Source: Sphingomonadales bacterium (lineage in GTDB: Bacteria; Pseudomonadota; Alphaproteobacteria; Sphingomonadales; Emcibacteraceae). From it: DNA of 9,423 nt. The position numbers were made by a program, and so were the translations under genes. The stretch's first letter is position 1. Each line of letters opens with the position of its first letter. The stretch spans positions 1-9,423 of the forward strand of contig DRKK01000232.1 of the NCBI GenBank assembly GCA_011051815.1. Direction: 5' to 3'. Below, piece by piece: positions 1 through 6,683 of the stretch. Below the pieces are notes generated by a model. It was not told the DNA's origin. It was given only the letters and a program-made list of their open reading frames with translations, and did not search any database.

Positions 1-15
1 AAAGGTTTTGAGAAC

Positions 16-669
16 ATGAAGTTCTTTCTGGATACGGCGGAAATTGATGACATTCGGGAAATGGCAGCCACCGGGCTTGTGGACGGGGTGACCACCAACC
101 CGTCCCTGATTTTAAAATCAGGCCGGGATTATTTCGAGGTGACAAAGGAAATTTGTGACCTGATTGATGGCCCGGTCAGCGCCGAGGTCGCCGCCACCGA
201 TTATGATGGCATGATTGCCGAGGCCGCCCGTATCTATGATATTGCCGATAATATCGCCTTGAAAGTACCCATGACCGTGGATGGTTTGCGGGCCTGCAAG
301 CATTTTACCGATCAGGGCAAGATGGTCAATGTGACCCTATGCTTTTCTGCGGCGCAAGCCTTGCTGGCGGCCAAGGCCGGGGCTACTTTTATCTCCCCCT
401 TTGTCGGCCGCCATGATGATGTGGGCTTTGATGGCATGCAGTTGATTGAAGATATTCGCCTGATTTATGATAATTACCAGTTTGCCACCCAGATTCTGGT
501 GGCCAGCACCCGTCACCCTATTCATATCGTGGAAAGTGCCCGTATCGGGGCCGATGTGGTGACCCTGCCGCCAAAGGTATTGAAACAGATGTTCAATCAT
601 CCCCTGACTGCCAATGGCCTTGCCGCCTTTGTCGCTGACTGGGAAAAAACGGGTCAAAGCATCGTGTGA
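16..669 (+). CDS. Small transaldolase-family protein (transaldolase / fructose-6-phosphate aldolase)
   Basis: A 217-residue (alpha/beta)8 aldolase of the compact TalC/FSA subfamily, acting in the cytoplasm on pentose-phosphate or fructose 6-phosphate chemistry. The start is typical ([13 protein letters not shown]), followed by GVTTNPSLI (24-32) and the Schiff-base lysine K83 in NIALKVPMT. Homologues are often annotated fructose-6-phosphate aldolase. However, the residues separating the two activities look transaldolase-like: Glu57 (AEVAA) where E. coli FsaA has Gln, and Phe129 (SPFVGR) where FsaA has Tyr. Transaldolase is therefore the better reading, by inference from known enzymes. Length is normal for the subfamily. 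The ATG at 16 matches the family N-terminus; AAAGG at 1-5 is a weak, distant ribosome site, and any upstream gene lies outside the window. The next gene follows after 74 bases on the same strand. Confidence 0.93.
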   Translation: MKFFLDTAEIDDIREMAATGLVDGVTTNPSLILKSGRDYFEVTKEICDLIDGPVSAEVAATDYDGMIAEAARIYDIADNIALKVPMTVDGLRACKHFTDQGKMVNVTLCFSAAQALLAAKAGATFISPFVGRHDDVGFDGMQLIEDIRLIYDNYQFATQILVASTRHPIHIVESARIGADVVTLPPKVLKQMFNHPLTANGLAAFVADWEKTGQSIV

Positions 670-676
670 TTTTCTT

Positions 677-696
677 CAGGCCGCGTTTACGGTCTG
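677..696 (+). other. Small hairpin between the transaldolase and DUF484 genes
   Basis: CAGGCCG (677-683) can pair with CGGTCTG (690-696), giving seven pairs including one G-U, around a six-base loop. It starts 8 bases after the transaldolase stop. No T-run follows, so it is at best a weak terminator or a 3'-end stabilising hairpin. It could also be chance. Confidence 0.25.
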
Positions 697-711
697 GTAA
701 GTACTGTTCCC

Positions 712-717
712 TATAAT
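712..717 (+). promoter_or_regulatory. Candidate -10 box for the DUF484-xerC unit
   Basis: A perfect TATAAT lies 26 bases before the GTG start of the DUF484 gene, so a transcript starting about 7 bases downstream would carry a short leader that includes the GAAGGA ribosome site. No convincing -35 sits at 16-18 bases; the nearest, TTTACG at 686-691, is 20 bases away. The box could allow this gene pair to be transcribed separately from the transaldolase gene, but this is a motif match only. Confidence 0.35.
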
Positions 718-743
718 GGGGGCCGTATAAGAAGGATGGGATT

Positions 744-1463
744 GTGTCAGATAAATTACCAAAAGACCGCAAAAGCAAGGTCGTACCAAAGAAACATGCG
801 CTCTGTGAAGACGATGTTCGGGATTATTTAATTCTGAATCCGGATTTTTTTGATGTTAACCCGGATTTGCTGACCCTGTTAAAACCCAGTCGGCCAAAGC
901 AAACGGGCGGTGTGGTGGATTTTCAGGCGGTTCTGCTGGACCGATTGCAACAGGAAGTGGCGAAACTCAGCCAGACCCAAGGTAGCCTTATCTATGCCTC
1001 ACGCAGCAATATGACCACACAGGCCCGCATTCATGCGGCGGTGTTATGCTTGCTGGAGGCCCGTGATTTCGACCATCTGTGCCATATTGTCAGCCATGAC
1101 TGGATTGATATTTTACAGGTGGACAGCATTACCATCTGTTTTGAGAAAACCGGTAAAATTCCGACAACGGAAAGCGGCAATCTGCGCCATTTGAAAAAAG
1201 GCATCATTGACGGCTTTATGGGCCATGAGAATACGGCCATCCTGCGCGGTAATGTTCGCGCGGCAGAGGAAATTTATGGCCCGGCAACGCCTCTGATTAA
1301 GGCCGAAGCCCTGATTCGTATTGAAAAAAGCGATCACAACCCCTCTGGCATTCTGGCCTTTGGCAGTCGGGATGAGGGTTTTTTCACCCCCGGACAGGGC
1401 ACAGAGCTTCTGCGCTTCCTCGCCGCCGCCTTTCAGGGGCAGCTGAAAAGCCTTCTGTCCTGA
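744..1463 (+). CDS. DUF484 family protein (GAF-like)
   Basis: A 239-residue cytoplasmic protein recognised as DUF484 from its helical N-terminal part: CEDDVRDYLILNPDFF (about 21-36), which matches the family's hPDFFxxxPxLLxxL pattern, then a coiled-coil-like helix with QEVAKLSQTQ. A GAF-like sensor domain follows (about 95-235), with ITICFE and a C-terminal GILAFGSRDEGFFTPGQGTELLRFLA. The biochemical function is unknown; the family is commonly found directly before xerC, as here. The start is GTG, preceded by GAAGGA at 731-736 with 7-base spacing, which is a good ribosome site. The stop is 3 bases before the annotated xerC frame opens, so co-transcription and translational coupling with xerC are likely. 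Length is normal. Confidence 0.88.
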   Translation: MSDKLPKDRKSKVVPKKHALCEDDVRDYLILNPDFFDVNPDLLTLLKPSRPKQTGGVVDFQAVLLDRLQQEVAKLSQTQGSLIYASRSNMTTQARIHAAVLCLLEARDFDHLCHIVSHDWIDILQVDSITICFEKTGKIPTTESGNLRHLKKGIIDGFMGHENTAILRGNVRAAEEIYGPATPLIKAEALIRIEKSDHNPSGILAFGSRDEGFFTPGQGTELLRFLAAAFQGQLKSLLS

Positions 1464-1466
1464 TAA

Positions 1467-2432
1467 GTGAGCTGTTATAGTTCGGCTATGACAGAAAATC
1501 CCAATTTCCATCTTATCTATCCGGCGCTCATGCCTTTGCTGGGCGGCTGGCTGGATTATTTGCGGGCGGAAAAGCGGGTGTCACCCCATAGTTTTAAGGC
1601 CTACGAACGGGATGTGCGGGATTTCCTCACCTTTCTGGCGGCCCATTTGGGCAAGGCCCCGACCAAGGCAGATTTGCGGGATTTGAAACCGGCGGATTTC
1701 AGGGCCTTTCTGGCCCGGCGGCGGCGGGACGGGCTGACCCCGGCGTCTGTGGCCCGGACGTTAAGCGGGGTGAGGTCCTTTTTCAGCTACCTGCGTCGTA
1801 ATGATATTCTGCGCAATGATGCGATCAACGGGGTTAGCGCGCCCAAACTGCCCAAACGCCTGCCCCGGCCCCTTGACCCGGCGGCGGCCCTGAAAAGCCT
1901 TGATATGGCCGCGGATTTTGCCCCGGTGGGTTGGGTTGGGGACCGGGATATTGCGGTGCTGACCCTGCTCTATGGCTGCGGGTTGCGCATATCAGAGGCT
2001 CTTGGCCTGAACCGGCGGGATGTGCCGGACGGGGACATGCTCCGGGTTATGGGCAAGCGGAATAAGGAACGGCTGGTGCCATTATTACCAGTGGTGCGCC
2101 GGGCGATAGAGACTTATCTGACAAGTTGTCCTTACGATCTGCCGCCAGAGGGGCCGCTTTTTATCGGGGTGCAGGGCAAGCGGCTTAATGCCCGGATGAT
2201 ACAGCTGGTGATGCAAAAACTGAGGCAGGTTCTGGGCCTGCCGCCCTCGGCCACGCCCCATGCCCTGCGCCATAGCTTTGCCACCCATTTGCTGACCGCG
2301 GGCGGTGATTTGCGAACCATTCAGGAATTATTGGGCCATGTGTCCCTGACCACCACCCAGCATTATACGGATGTTGATACGGCCTATCTGATGGATGTTT
2401 ATAATAACGCTCATCCGGGGGCCAAGGATTAA
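1467..2432 (+). CDS. xerC: Tyrosine recombinase XerC
   Basis: A site-specific recombinase that, with XerD, resolves chromosome dimers at dif beside the FtsK translocase. Numbered from the GTG at 1467, the N-terminal SAM-like core-binding domain covers about 20-112 (WLDYLRAEKRVSPHSFKAY, SVARTLSGVRSFFSYL). The catalytic domain carries all expected residues: R174 (GCGLRISEAL), K197 (GKRNKERLVPL), H265 and R268 (HALRHSFATHLL), H291 (LGHVSLTTTQHYT) and nucleophile Y300. XerC rather than XerD is assigned mainly from the DUF484 neighbour. The ATG at 1488 (MTENPNF) is an equally or more likely start, giving 314 residues; neither start has a clear ribosome site, which fits coupling to the DUF484 stop at 1461-1463. 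The gene ends 9 bases from the convergent gene on the other strand, with no terminator hairpin between. Confidence 0.94.
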   Translation: MSCYSSAMTENPNFHLIYPALMPLLGGWLDYLRAEKRVSPHSFKAYERDVRDFLTFLAAHLGKAPTKADLRDLKPADFRAFLARRRRDGLTPASVARTLSGVRSFFSYLRRNDILRNDAINGVSAPKLPKRLPRPLDPAAALKSLDMAADFAPVGWVGDRDIAVLTLLYGCGLRISEALGLNRRDVPDGDMLRVMGKRNKERLVPLLPVVRRAIETYLTSCPYDLPPEGPLFIGVQGKRLNARMIQLVMQKLRQVLGLPPSATPHALRHSFATHLLTAGGDLRTIQELLGHVSLTTTQHYTDVDTAYLMDVYNNAHPGAKD

Positions 2433-2441
2433 GGCCGAAAA

Positions 2442-3380
2442 TTAAGAAAGGCTATTATCCACACTGACCACATAGACGGTTTCCTCGTCATGGGTCAGTA
2501 GGCGTGATTTCTTGAATCCGGACAGTTCGGCCAGTCTTTTGAACTTCTTTTCGCTGTTCTGAAAATAGAGGGTGGTATATTTTTCATCGGGATAATCCTC
2601 CAATATGGTCTGAATATGATAGGCCACGGTACAGAGATATTCCGGTAACTTATTGCTGTCATCGCCTTTTTTGCCGCTGTCCTGATCCGGGTCACGGGCA
2701 ATGGTAAACAGCAGCAAGCCTTTGATATGCTCCCCCGGTTCCGCCATCCATTGGGGGTTAAAGTCATTGTCACCGGATTCTGCGGTCTCGAAATAATGGT
2801 GATAGCCATGATCGGACAGAGGCAGAATATGGGAGAAGAAAAGCGGTTGCCGTTCCGTCGCCGCGCCGTCCCCCATAATCATCAGGAAGGATTTGGGGTT
2901 TTTATGCCACATGGCCAGATTTCGGGTGAGCTTCTCCGCCGGGTCCCCGGCCCAAGGCGTGCCCCGAAAGGCGGCGGCATTGATGGCGCTGAGCTTTTCC
3001 AGTTCCTGATCACTTTCCGGCCATTTATAATTGTCTTTGGGGTCGAGCTTCCGGCATAATTTCAGGCTGCCCTTGTCGATCTGAAGACAATGGTCGAAAA
3101 TCTGGCCGAACTGCTCAGAGGTCCGGAAATATTTTGTGATATATTTGATGTCTTTGTGTTTCAGGTGACTACGCCGGGTCAGAAATTTGGCCCCGGCCCA
3201 TAACAGGAAAAATCCGGCGGGCAGGGCGGTCAGGATTTTATAGTAAATATCATAGTCTTCATTGATGCCAAGTCGCATCAAAATGCCGTAGGAAATGGCC
3301 AGCAGAAGGGCGACACCGGCGGTAAATACCGGGTTTAATTCTTTAAAAAACCGTCCAATCTTTATGAGTAAAATATACAT
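2442..3380 (-). CDS. Unrecognised two-helix membrane protein with GNAT-like cytoplasmic domain
   Basis: A 312-residue protein of no family I recognise by name. Two hydrophobic helices lie near the N-terminus (about 17-36 and 47-67). Positive charges before the first (KIGRFFK) and after the second (KFLTRRSHLKHK) predict that both ends are cytoplasmic. The domain from about 120 to 308 reads like a divergent GNAT acetyltransferase: ELEKLSAINAAAF at the start, a strand IKGLLLFTIAR (219-229), then a helix, the strand YTTLYFQN (268-275), FKRLAELSGFKK (280-291) resembling the GNAT Lyk-GF signature, and a final strand TVYVVSV. The usual acetyl-CoA loop (Q/R-x-x-G-x-G/A) is not visible; an acidic, low-complexity loop DPDQDSGKKGDDSN (230-243) stands in that place. 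Catalysis is therefore doubtful. The ATG lies 7 bases after the stop of the isomerase gene, implying one transcript and coupled translation, with no clear ribosome site. The GNAT assignment is inference. Confidence 0.7.
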   Translation of the reverse strand: MYILLIKIGRFFKELNPVFTAGVALLLAISYGILMRLGINEDYDIYYKILTALPAGFFLLWAGAKFLTRRSHLKHKDIKYITKYFRTSEQFGQIFDHCLQIDKGSLKLCRKLDPKDNYKWPESDQELEKLSAINAAAFRGTPWAGDPAEKLTRNLAMWHKNPKSFLMIMGDGAATERQPLFFSHILPLSDHGYHHYFETAESGDNDFNPQWMAEPGEHIKGLLLFTIARDPDQDSGKKGDDSNKLPEYLCTVAYHIQTILEDYPDEKYTTLYFQNSEKKFKRLAELSGFKKSRLLTHDEETVYVVSVDNSLS

Positions 3381-3387
3381 TTTGAAA

Positions 3388-4203
3388 TTATATCAAATCG
3401 TCAAATTCAGCGGTGCTTTTAGACAGGGCGGCCACGGCCCCCTTGATCACATCCTGCTGGGACAGCATGCCCGCATTCCAGGCGGCGATATAATCAAGGC
3501 CCTCAGCCACCGTATGGTCCCGGGTATGGTTGAGCATTTCCTTGCTGCCACAGATGGCCAGCGGTGATTGGCGGGCAATTTGTGCGGCAATATCCATCAC
3601 ATGGGCCATTAATGTTTCGTGATTTTCGGCCACATGGGTGACATAGCCTGTTGCCAGAGCTTCATCTGCCCTGTATTTCCGCCCCGTATAGGCCAGCTCC
3701 CGCATCAGGCCGTCGGGGATTTGCCGGGGCATGCGCTGCATGGTGCCAAGGTCGGCGACCATGCCGATATTAATCTCCTGAATGATGAAAAAGGCATCGG
3801 CACTGGCATAGCGAATATCGCAGGCACTAACCAGATCAACCCCGGCCCCGAAACAGCCGCCCTGAACGGCGGCCAGCACCGGAAGGCGGCATTTGTCGAT
3901 GGCTTCAAAGGCGGCCTGCAGGAATTTCACATGACGGCGTAATTTGTCCATGGCCCGTGCCGGGTCCACGTCCGCAGGCGGCAGGGTGTTTTGCAGATAA
4001 CCCAGATCAATGCCCGAGGTAAAATGCTTGCCGGACGAGGCCATAACCACCACCCGCACGTCCGGGTCTTCATTGATCTGGGTAAAGACTTCGCGGCATT
4101 CGGTCCAGAAATCTTCGCCCAGCGCATTGGCCTTTTGCGGATTGCACAGGGTAATGGTGGCAATATGATCGGAAATTTTCAGGGTGAAAGCATTATAATC
4201 CAT
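3388..4203 (-). CDS. Delta3,5-delta2,4-dienoyl-CoA isomerase (crotonase superfamily)
   Basis: A 271-residue crotonase-fold enzyme, most like mitochondrial/peroxisomal ECH1, which shifts the double bonds of 3,5-dienoyl-CoA to 2,4-dienoyl-CoA during degradation of unsaturated fatty acids with odd-numbered double bonds. The acyl-CoA oxyanion-hole segments are GKHFTSGIDL (58-67) and GGCFGAGVDLVSACDIRY (115-132). The ECH1 acidic triad is present with the same spacing as the rat enzyme: D123, E143 (IIQEINIG) and D151 (VADLGTMQR). Other ECH1-like segments are RKYRADEAL (175-183), SPLAICGSKEMLN and RDHTVAEGLDYIAAWNAGML (228-247). Simple enoyl-CoA hydratase is the alternative but fits the triad less well. 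The ATG at 4203 is preceded on the minus strand by AAGG with 7-base spacing. It is the first gene of a probable two-gene operon with the GNAT-like membrane protein. Confidence 0.9.
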   Translation of the reverse strand: MDYNAFTLKISDHIATITLCNPQKANALGEDFWTECREVFTQINEDPDVRVVVMASSGKHFTSGIDLGYLQNTLPPADVDPARAMDKLRRHVKFLQAAFEAIDKCRLPVLAAVQGGCFGAGVDLVSACDIRYASADAFFIIQEINIGMVADLGTMQRMPRQIPDGLMRELAYTGRKYRADEALATGYVTHVAENHETLMAHVMDIAAQIARQSPLAICGSKEMLNHTRDHTVAEGLDYIAAWNAGMLSQQDVIKGAVAALSKSTAEFDDLI

Positions 4204-4235
4204 GGGAAAACCTTATTCTTTTCAAACAGTCCCTA

Positions 4236-4263
4236 ATATTACGGAAATTGGCCGAAGATGCAA
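4236..4263 (-). promoter_or_regulatory. Candidate promoter for the dienoyl-CoA isomerase operon
   Basis: On the minus strand, TAATAT (4241-4236) matches the -10 consensus at four positions. It lies 16 bases after TTGCAT (4263-4258), a weak -35. The start of the isomerase gene is 32 bases beyond the -10. The perfect palindrome at 4267-4283 sits just upstream of the -35, a position where an activator or repressor could act. Motif match only. Confidence 0.25.
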
Positions 4264-4266
4264 CCA

Positions 4267-4283
4267 TGTCCCATATTGGGACA
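4267..4283. promoter_or_regulatory. Perfect 7+3+7 palindrome, candidate operator
   Basis: TGTCCCA-TAT-TGGGACA is a perfect inverted repeat with a 3-base centre, in the 150-base divergent region between the isomerase operon and the PEP-CTERM gene. Its size and symmetry are typical of a site for a dimeric helix-turn-helix repressor, such as TetR or GntR regulators of fatty-acid degradation, or for a response regulator. It could serve either or both genes. No regulator gene lies in the window. The stem is too short, and lacks a T-run, to be a terminator. Confidence 0.5.
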
Positions 4284-4353
4284 GGCAAATATTAACCGGA
4301 TTGAAAGCTATTGAAACTATGCTGGCCTGCGTAAGTTTTATGGAGATAAAAAC

Positions 4354-4995
4354 ATGTTAGCGGGACTTTTTTTGCGAAAGATTCTTGGGGTCGCCAGTCT
4401 GTGTAGTTTTTTTATGGTGTCGGTATCCTGGGCCATACCCATCACCTTTAGTTCCATCACCATGGAGGTCCGCAGTACGGCGAATCTGCGGGTGAGCGGC
4501 AGTGATGATGCCACCAGCCTTCTGGCACGGTTTAACAGTGGTGCGCCCATCTGTACGGTTGCCGTGCAGGAATTTACCAATATTGGTGGCAAGCAGAATT
4601 GCGGTACGGCGGCCCATGCCGATCTTGCCACCCTATATACCATTAATTATTTTCTGGGATCCGGAACAGCGTTATTTCAATTGGGGGCCGATTGGGGGCT
4701 TGGCGGGATTATCATCGGCGCGGACGGCGGTGACATCGTCAGAACCGATGATATATGGTGGGCCAACAGCTGGACCAATGCGGATGTGATTGACTTTACC
4801 GTCAGCGGCGCGGGGTATGGCACGTTCAAACTTCTTGGCTTTGAAAGCTGTTGCTCGGGCAATAATTCCCTGCGCTATGACATTGTCGGGGATCAGCGTT
4901 TCTCGGCGGCTGTTGTTACATCAGAGCCAACGGCCTTGCTTCTTCTGGTCTTTGGGTTAGCCGGGCTGGCTTTTTTGCGCAAAAGAAACCAGTGA
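4354..4995 (+). CDS. PEP-CTERM sorting-domain protein with CCxG motif
   Basis: A 213-residue exported protein. Residues 1-27 form a Sec signal peptide (positive start, hydrophobic core, cleavage probably after VSWA). The mature part is rich in Gly, Ser, Thr and Asn and predicted mostly beta, with GFESCCSGNNSLRYD containing a vicinal CCxG. This resembles a family I recall being named CCXG family PEP-CTERM protein; that name is from memory. The C-terminus is a PEP-CTERM signal: SEPTALLLLVFGLAG, then LAFLRKRNQ, with Ser before Glu-Pro instead of the commoner Val-Pro. Such signals are processed by exosortase and the protein is delivered to the surface or extracellular matrix; no exosortase is present here. 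GGAG at 4342-4345, 8 bases before the ATG, is a good ribosome site. The last 103 bases overlap msrQ on the other strand. The exact role is unknown. Confidence 0.85.
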   Translation: MLAGLFLRKILGVASLCSFFMVSVSWAIPITFSSITMEVRSTANLRVSGSDDATSLLARFNSGAPICTVAVQEFTNIGGKQNCGTAAHADLATLYTINYFLGSGTALFQLGADWGLGGIIIGADGGDIVRTDDIWWANSWTNADVIDFTVSGAGYGTFKLLGFESCCSGNNSLRYDIVGDQRFSAAVVTSEPTALLLLVFGLAGLAFLRKRNQ

Positions 4996-5570
4996 TAGAG
5001 GCGATAGCTCAATAGTACGGCCAGAATTGCCATATGAATAGCGGGCTGTAATATATCGGCTTTAACCATCATAAAATTATGAACCACCGCCAGAATGGTG
5101 ATCGGGTAGATCAGCTTATGTAATTTTACCCATTTCTTGCCCAGACGCCTGATCCATCCCTTGGTAGAGGTCACGGCCAAGGGCAACAGCAGGATAATAG
5201 CGGTCATGCCAAAGGTGATGGCGGGGCGCTTGATGATTTCCTTGATGATCGTTGTCCAGTCAAAATAATAATCCAGCACAATAAAATTCAGCAAATGCAG
5301 CATCACATAGAAAAAGGCATAAAGCCCCACCATGCGGCGAAAGCTGATCAACCGATTCCAGCCGGTGACCTTGCGCAGGGGTGAGATTGCCAGCCCCAGT
5401 AAAAGAAACCGTATGGCCCAGTCCCCGGTGTAATGGTGGATATATTTGATGGGATTGGCGGTCAGGGCATTATCTTGAAAATCATAGAGCAGCCAGCCCT
5501 GCCAAAAGAGCCAGATAGCCGGGAGCAAGGCCAGAATATGGGCCGTTATTTTAAGGGGGGACAGGCGCAT
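4893..5570 (-). CDS. msrQ: Protein-methionine-sulfoxide reductase heme-binding subunit MsrQ
   Basis: A 225-residue inner-membrane b-type cytochrome (YedZ, ferric-reductase-like domain) that takes electrons from the quinone pool or a flavin reductase and passes them to MsrP in the periplasm. About six hydrophobic helices are visible, with family segments HHYTGDWAIRFLLLGLAISPLR (45-66 region) and RRMVGLYAFFYVMLH. The probable heme-ligand histidines are H92 (MLHLLN), H151 (KLHKLIYP) and H164 (VVHNFM). The ATG overlaps the msrP stop by one base (TGATG), indicating translational coupling; no separate ribosome site is seen. After the last helix a basic, low-complexity tail (about 198-225, KKASPANPKTRR...) is encoded opposite the PEP-CTERM sorting-signal codons. 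That tail is probably not part of the conserved fold. Confidence 0.94.
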   Translation of the reverse strand: MRLSPLKITAHILALLPAIWLFWQGWLLYDFQDNALTANPIKYIHHYTGDWAIRFLLLGLAISPLRKVTGWNRLISFRRMVGLYAFFYVMLHLLNFIVLDYYFDWTTIIKEIIKRPAITFGMTAIILLLPLAVTSTKGWIRRLGKKWVKLHKLIYPITILAVVHNFMMVKADILQPAIHMAILAVLLSYRLYHWFLLRKKASPANPKTRRSKAVGSDVTTAAEKR

Positions 5571-6535
5571 CAGAAATATTTTTTCAGGTTCATACCGCTA
5601 TACATATGGGCTACTTCTTCGCTGTAGCCATTGAACATCAGGGTTTTCCGCCGCCGAAATTCCCCGATGCGCCGTTCGTTGGCCTGTGTCCAGCGGGGGT
5701 GATCTACCTCCGGGTTTACATTGGCGTAAAAGCCATATTCATGGGGGGCCAGCCGTTTCCAGCTGTTGCTTGGCATCCTGTCCACAAAGCTGATGCGGAC
5801 GATGGATTTTATGCCCTTAAAGCCATATTTCCACGGCACCACCAGCCGCATGGGCGCGCCGTTCTGGTTGGGCAATTCCTTGCCATAAAGCCCCACCGCC
5901 ATCAGGGTCAGGGGGTTCATGGCCTCATCCATGCGCAGACCTTCGGCATAAGGCCATTTGATGACCCGGCGGGATTGTCCCGGCATCTGTTTTTGATCGA
6001 CCAGCGTTTCAAAACGGACATATTTTGCCTGTGATGTGGGGCCAAGTTTTTTGATGATCTGGGCCAGTGGTATGCCGACCCAGGGTATGACCATGGACCA
6101 TGCTTCCACGCAGCGCATGCGATAGACGCGCTCCTGCAACATATGGGGTTTGATCAGGTCATCAATGTCATAATCACCGGGATTATCCACATGGCCGTCA
6201 ATCTTTACCGTCCATGGCCGGGGGCGCAGGCTATGGGCATTGCGGGCCGGATCGCTCTTGTCTGTACCGAACTCATAGAAATTATTATATTCTGTCACCG
6301 CCCGGTAGGATGTTTGTTTTTCATCGGTGTCGAACGCCCCGTCCCGGATAACATTATCAAGGGCGCGCACCTCGGCCTGCGCGGGGGATGGGGTCAGGCC
6401 CAGTGTCGCCACGGCGGCCACGCTTGCGCCTATTCTGGCCGTGTCCTGAATAAATTTCCGGCGGCCAAGATAAATATTTTCCGGTGTGATTTCGCCCGAT
6501 TTCACATGGGATGATTTTAGAAATTTAAAAAGCAT
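5570..6535 (-). CDS. msrP: Protein-methionine-sulfoxide reductase catalytic subunit MsrP
   Basis: A 321-residue periplasmic molybdenum-cofactor enzyme (YedY, sulfite-oxidase fold) that reduces methionine sulfoxide in oxidised envelope proteins, repairing both stereoisomers. The Tat signal has the twin-arginine motif GRRKFIQ (24-30), a hydrophobic stretch [11 protein letters not shown] and a likely cleavage after PAQA (about 54). C142 in [15 protein letters not shown] is the expected molybdenum-ligating cysteine. Other family hallmarks are [17 protein letters not shown] (104-120), [29 protein letters not shown] (216-245 region) and the C-terminal [12 protein letters not shown]. Length is normal. 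The ATG at 6535 gives a correctly placed Tat signal; an AGGG sits 11 bases upstream, a weak ribosome site. It is the first gene of the msrPQ operon. Confidence 0.96.
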   Translation of the reverse strand: MLFKFLKSSHVKSGEITPENIYLGRRKFIQDTARIGASVAAVATLGLTPSPAQAEVRALDNVIRDGAFDTDEKQTSYRAVTEYNNFYEFGTDKSDPARNAHSLRPRPWTVKIDGHVDNPGDYDIDDLIKPHMLQERVYRMRCVEAWSMVIPWVGIPLAQIIKKLGPTSQAKYVRFETLVDQKQMPGQSRRVIKWPYAEGLRMDEAMNPLTLMAVGLYGKELPNQNGAPMRLVVPWKYGFKGIKSIVRISFVDRMPSNSWKRLAPHEYGFYANVNPEVDHPRWTQANERRIGEFRRRKTLMFNGYSEEVAHMYSGMNLKKYF

Positions 6536-6578
6536 ATGGTTTTTTACCCTGAGTAATCCTGTTTTTCTTTATTAATAA

Positions 6579-6600
6579 TGGATTTTGATCAGAAAATCCA
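6579..6600. promoter_or_regulatory. Perfect 8+6+8 inverted repeat upstream of msrP
   Basis: TGGATTTT (6579-6586) and AAAATCCA (6593-6600) are exact inverted copies around the six bases GATCAG. The site is 44 bases from the msrP start, next to a further perfect AT palindrome, TTATTAATAA, at 6569-6578. An operator for the msrPQ operon is the simplest reading, since the site lies in its expected promoter region. No T-run follows it on either strand, so a terminator is unlikely. No clear -35/-10 pair for msrP could be fixed. Confidence 0.45.
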
Positions 6601-6683
6601 CAAACAGCCCTTCACGTTATGGTGTGAATCCGGTATCACCTAGGTAATTTTGAAAAATAAACCTTTTATGTAATGAAATAGAG

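Noticed and set aside
1113..1511. 132-codon minus-strand open frame across DUF484 and the start of xerC
   Set aside because: It is the complement of recognised coding sequence, with no family features and no ribosome site of note.
2426..2460. Hairpin between convergent xerC and the GNAT-like gene
   Set aside because: Only about 8 of 11 positions pair, with mismatches in the middle and no T-run on either side.
3387..3392. Perfect TATAAT on the minus strand just before the GNAT-like gene
   Set aside because: It includes the stop codon of the isomerase gene, lacks a -35 at proper spacing, and would give a nearly leaderless transcript; AT-rich chance is more likely.
4318..4353. Sigma-54 type (-24/-12) promoter before the PEP-CTERM gene
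   Set aside because: TGGCCT at 4323-4328 resembles the -24 element, but the matching GC at -12 is missing (AGTT at that position).
5606..6034. 142-codon plus-strand open frame
   Set aside because: It is the antisense shadow of the msrP coding region, whose Tat signal and cofactor cysteine are clear.
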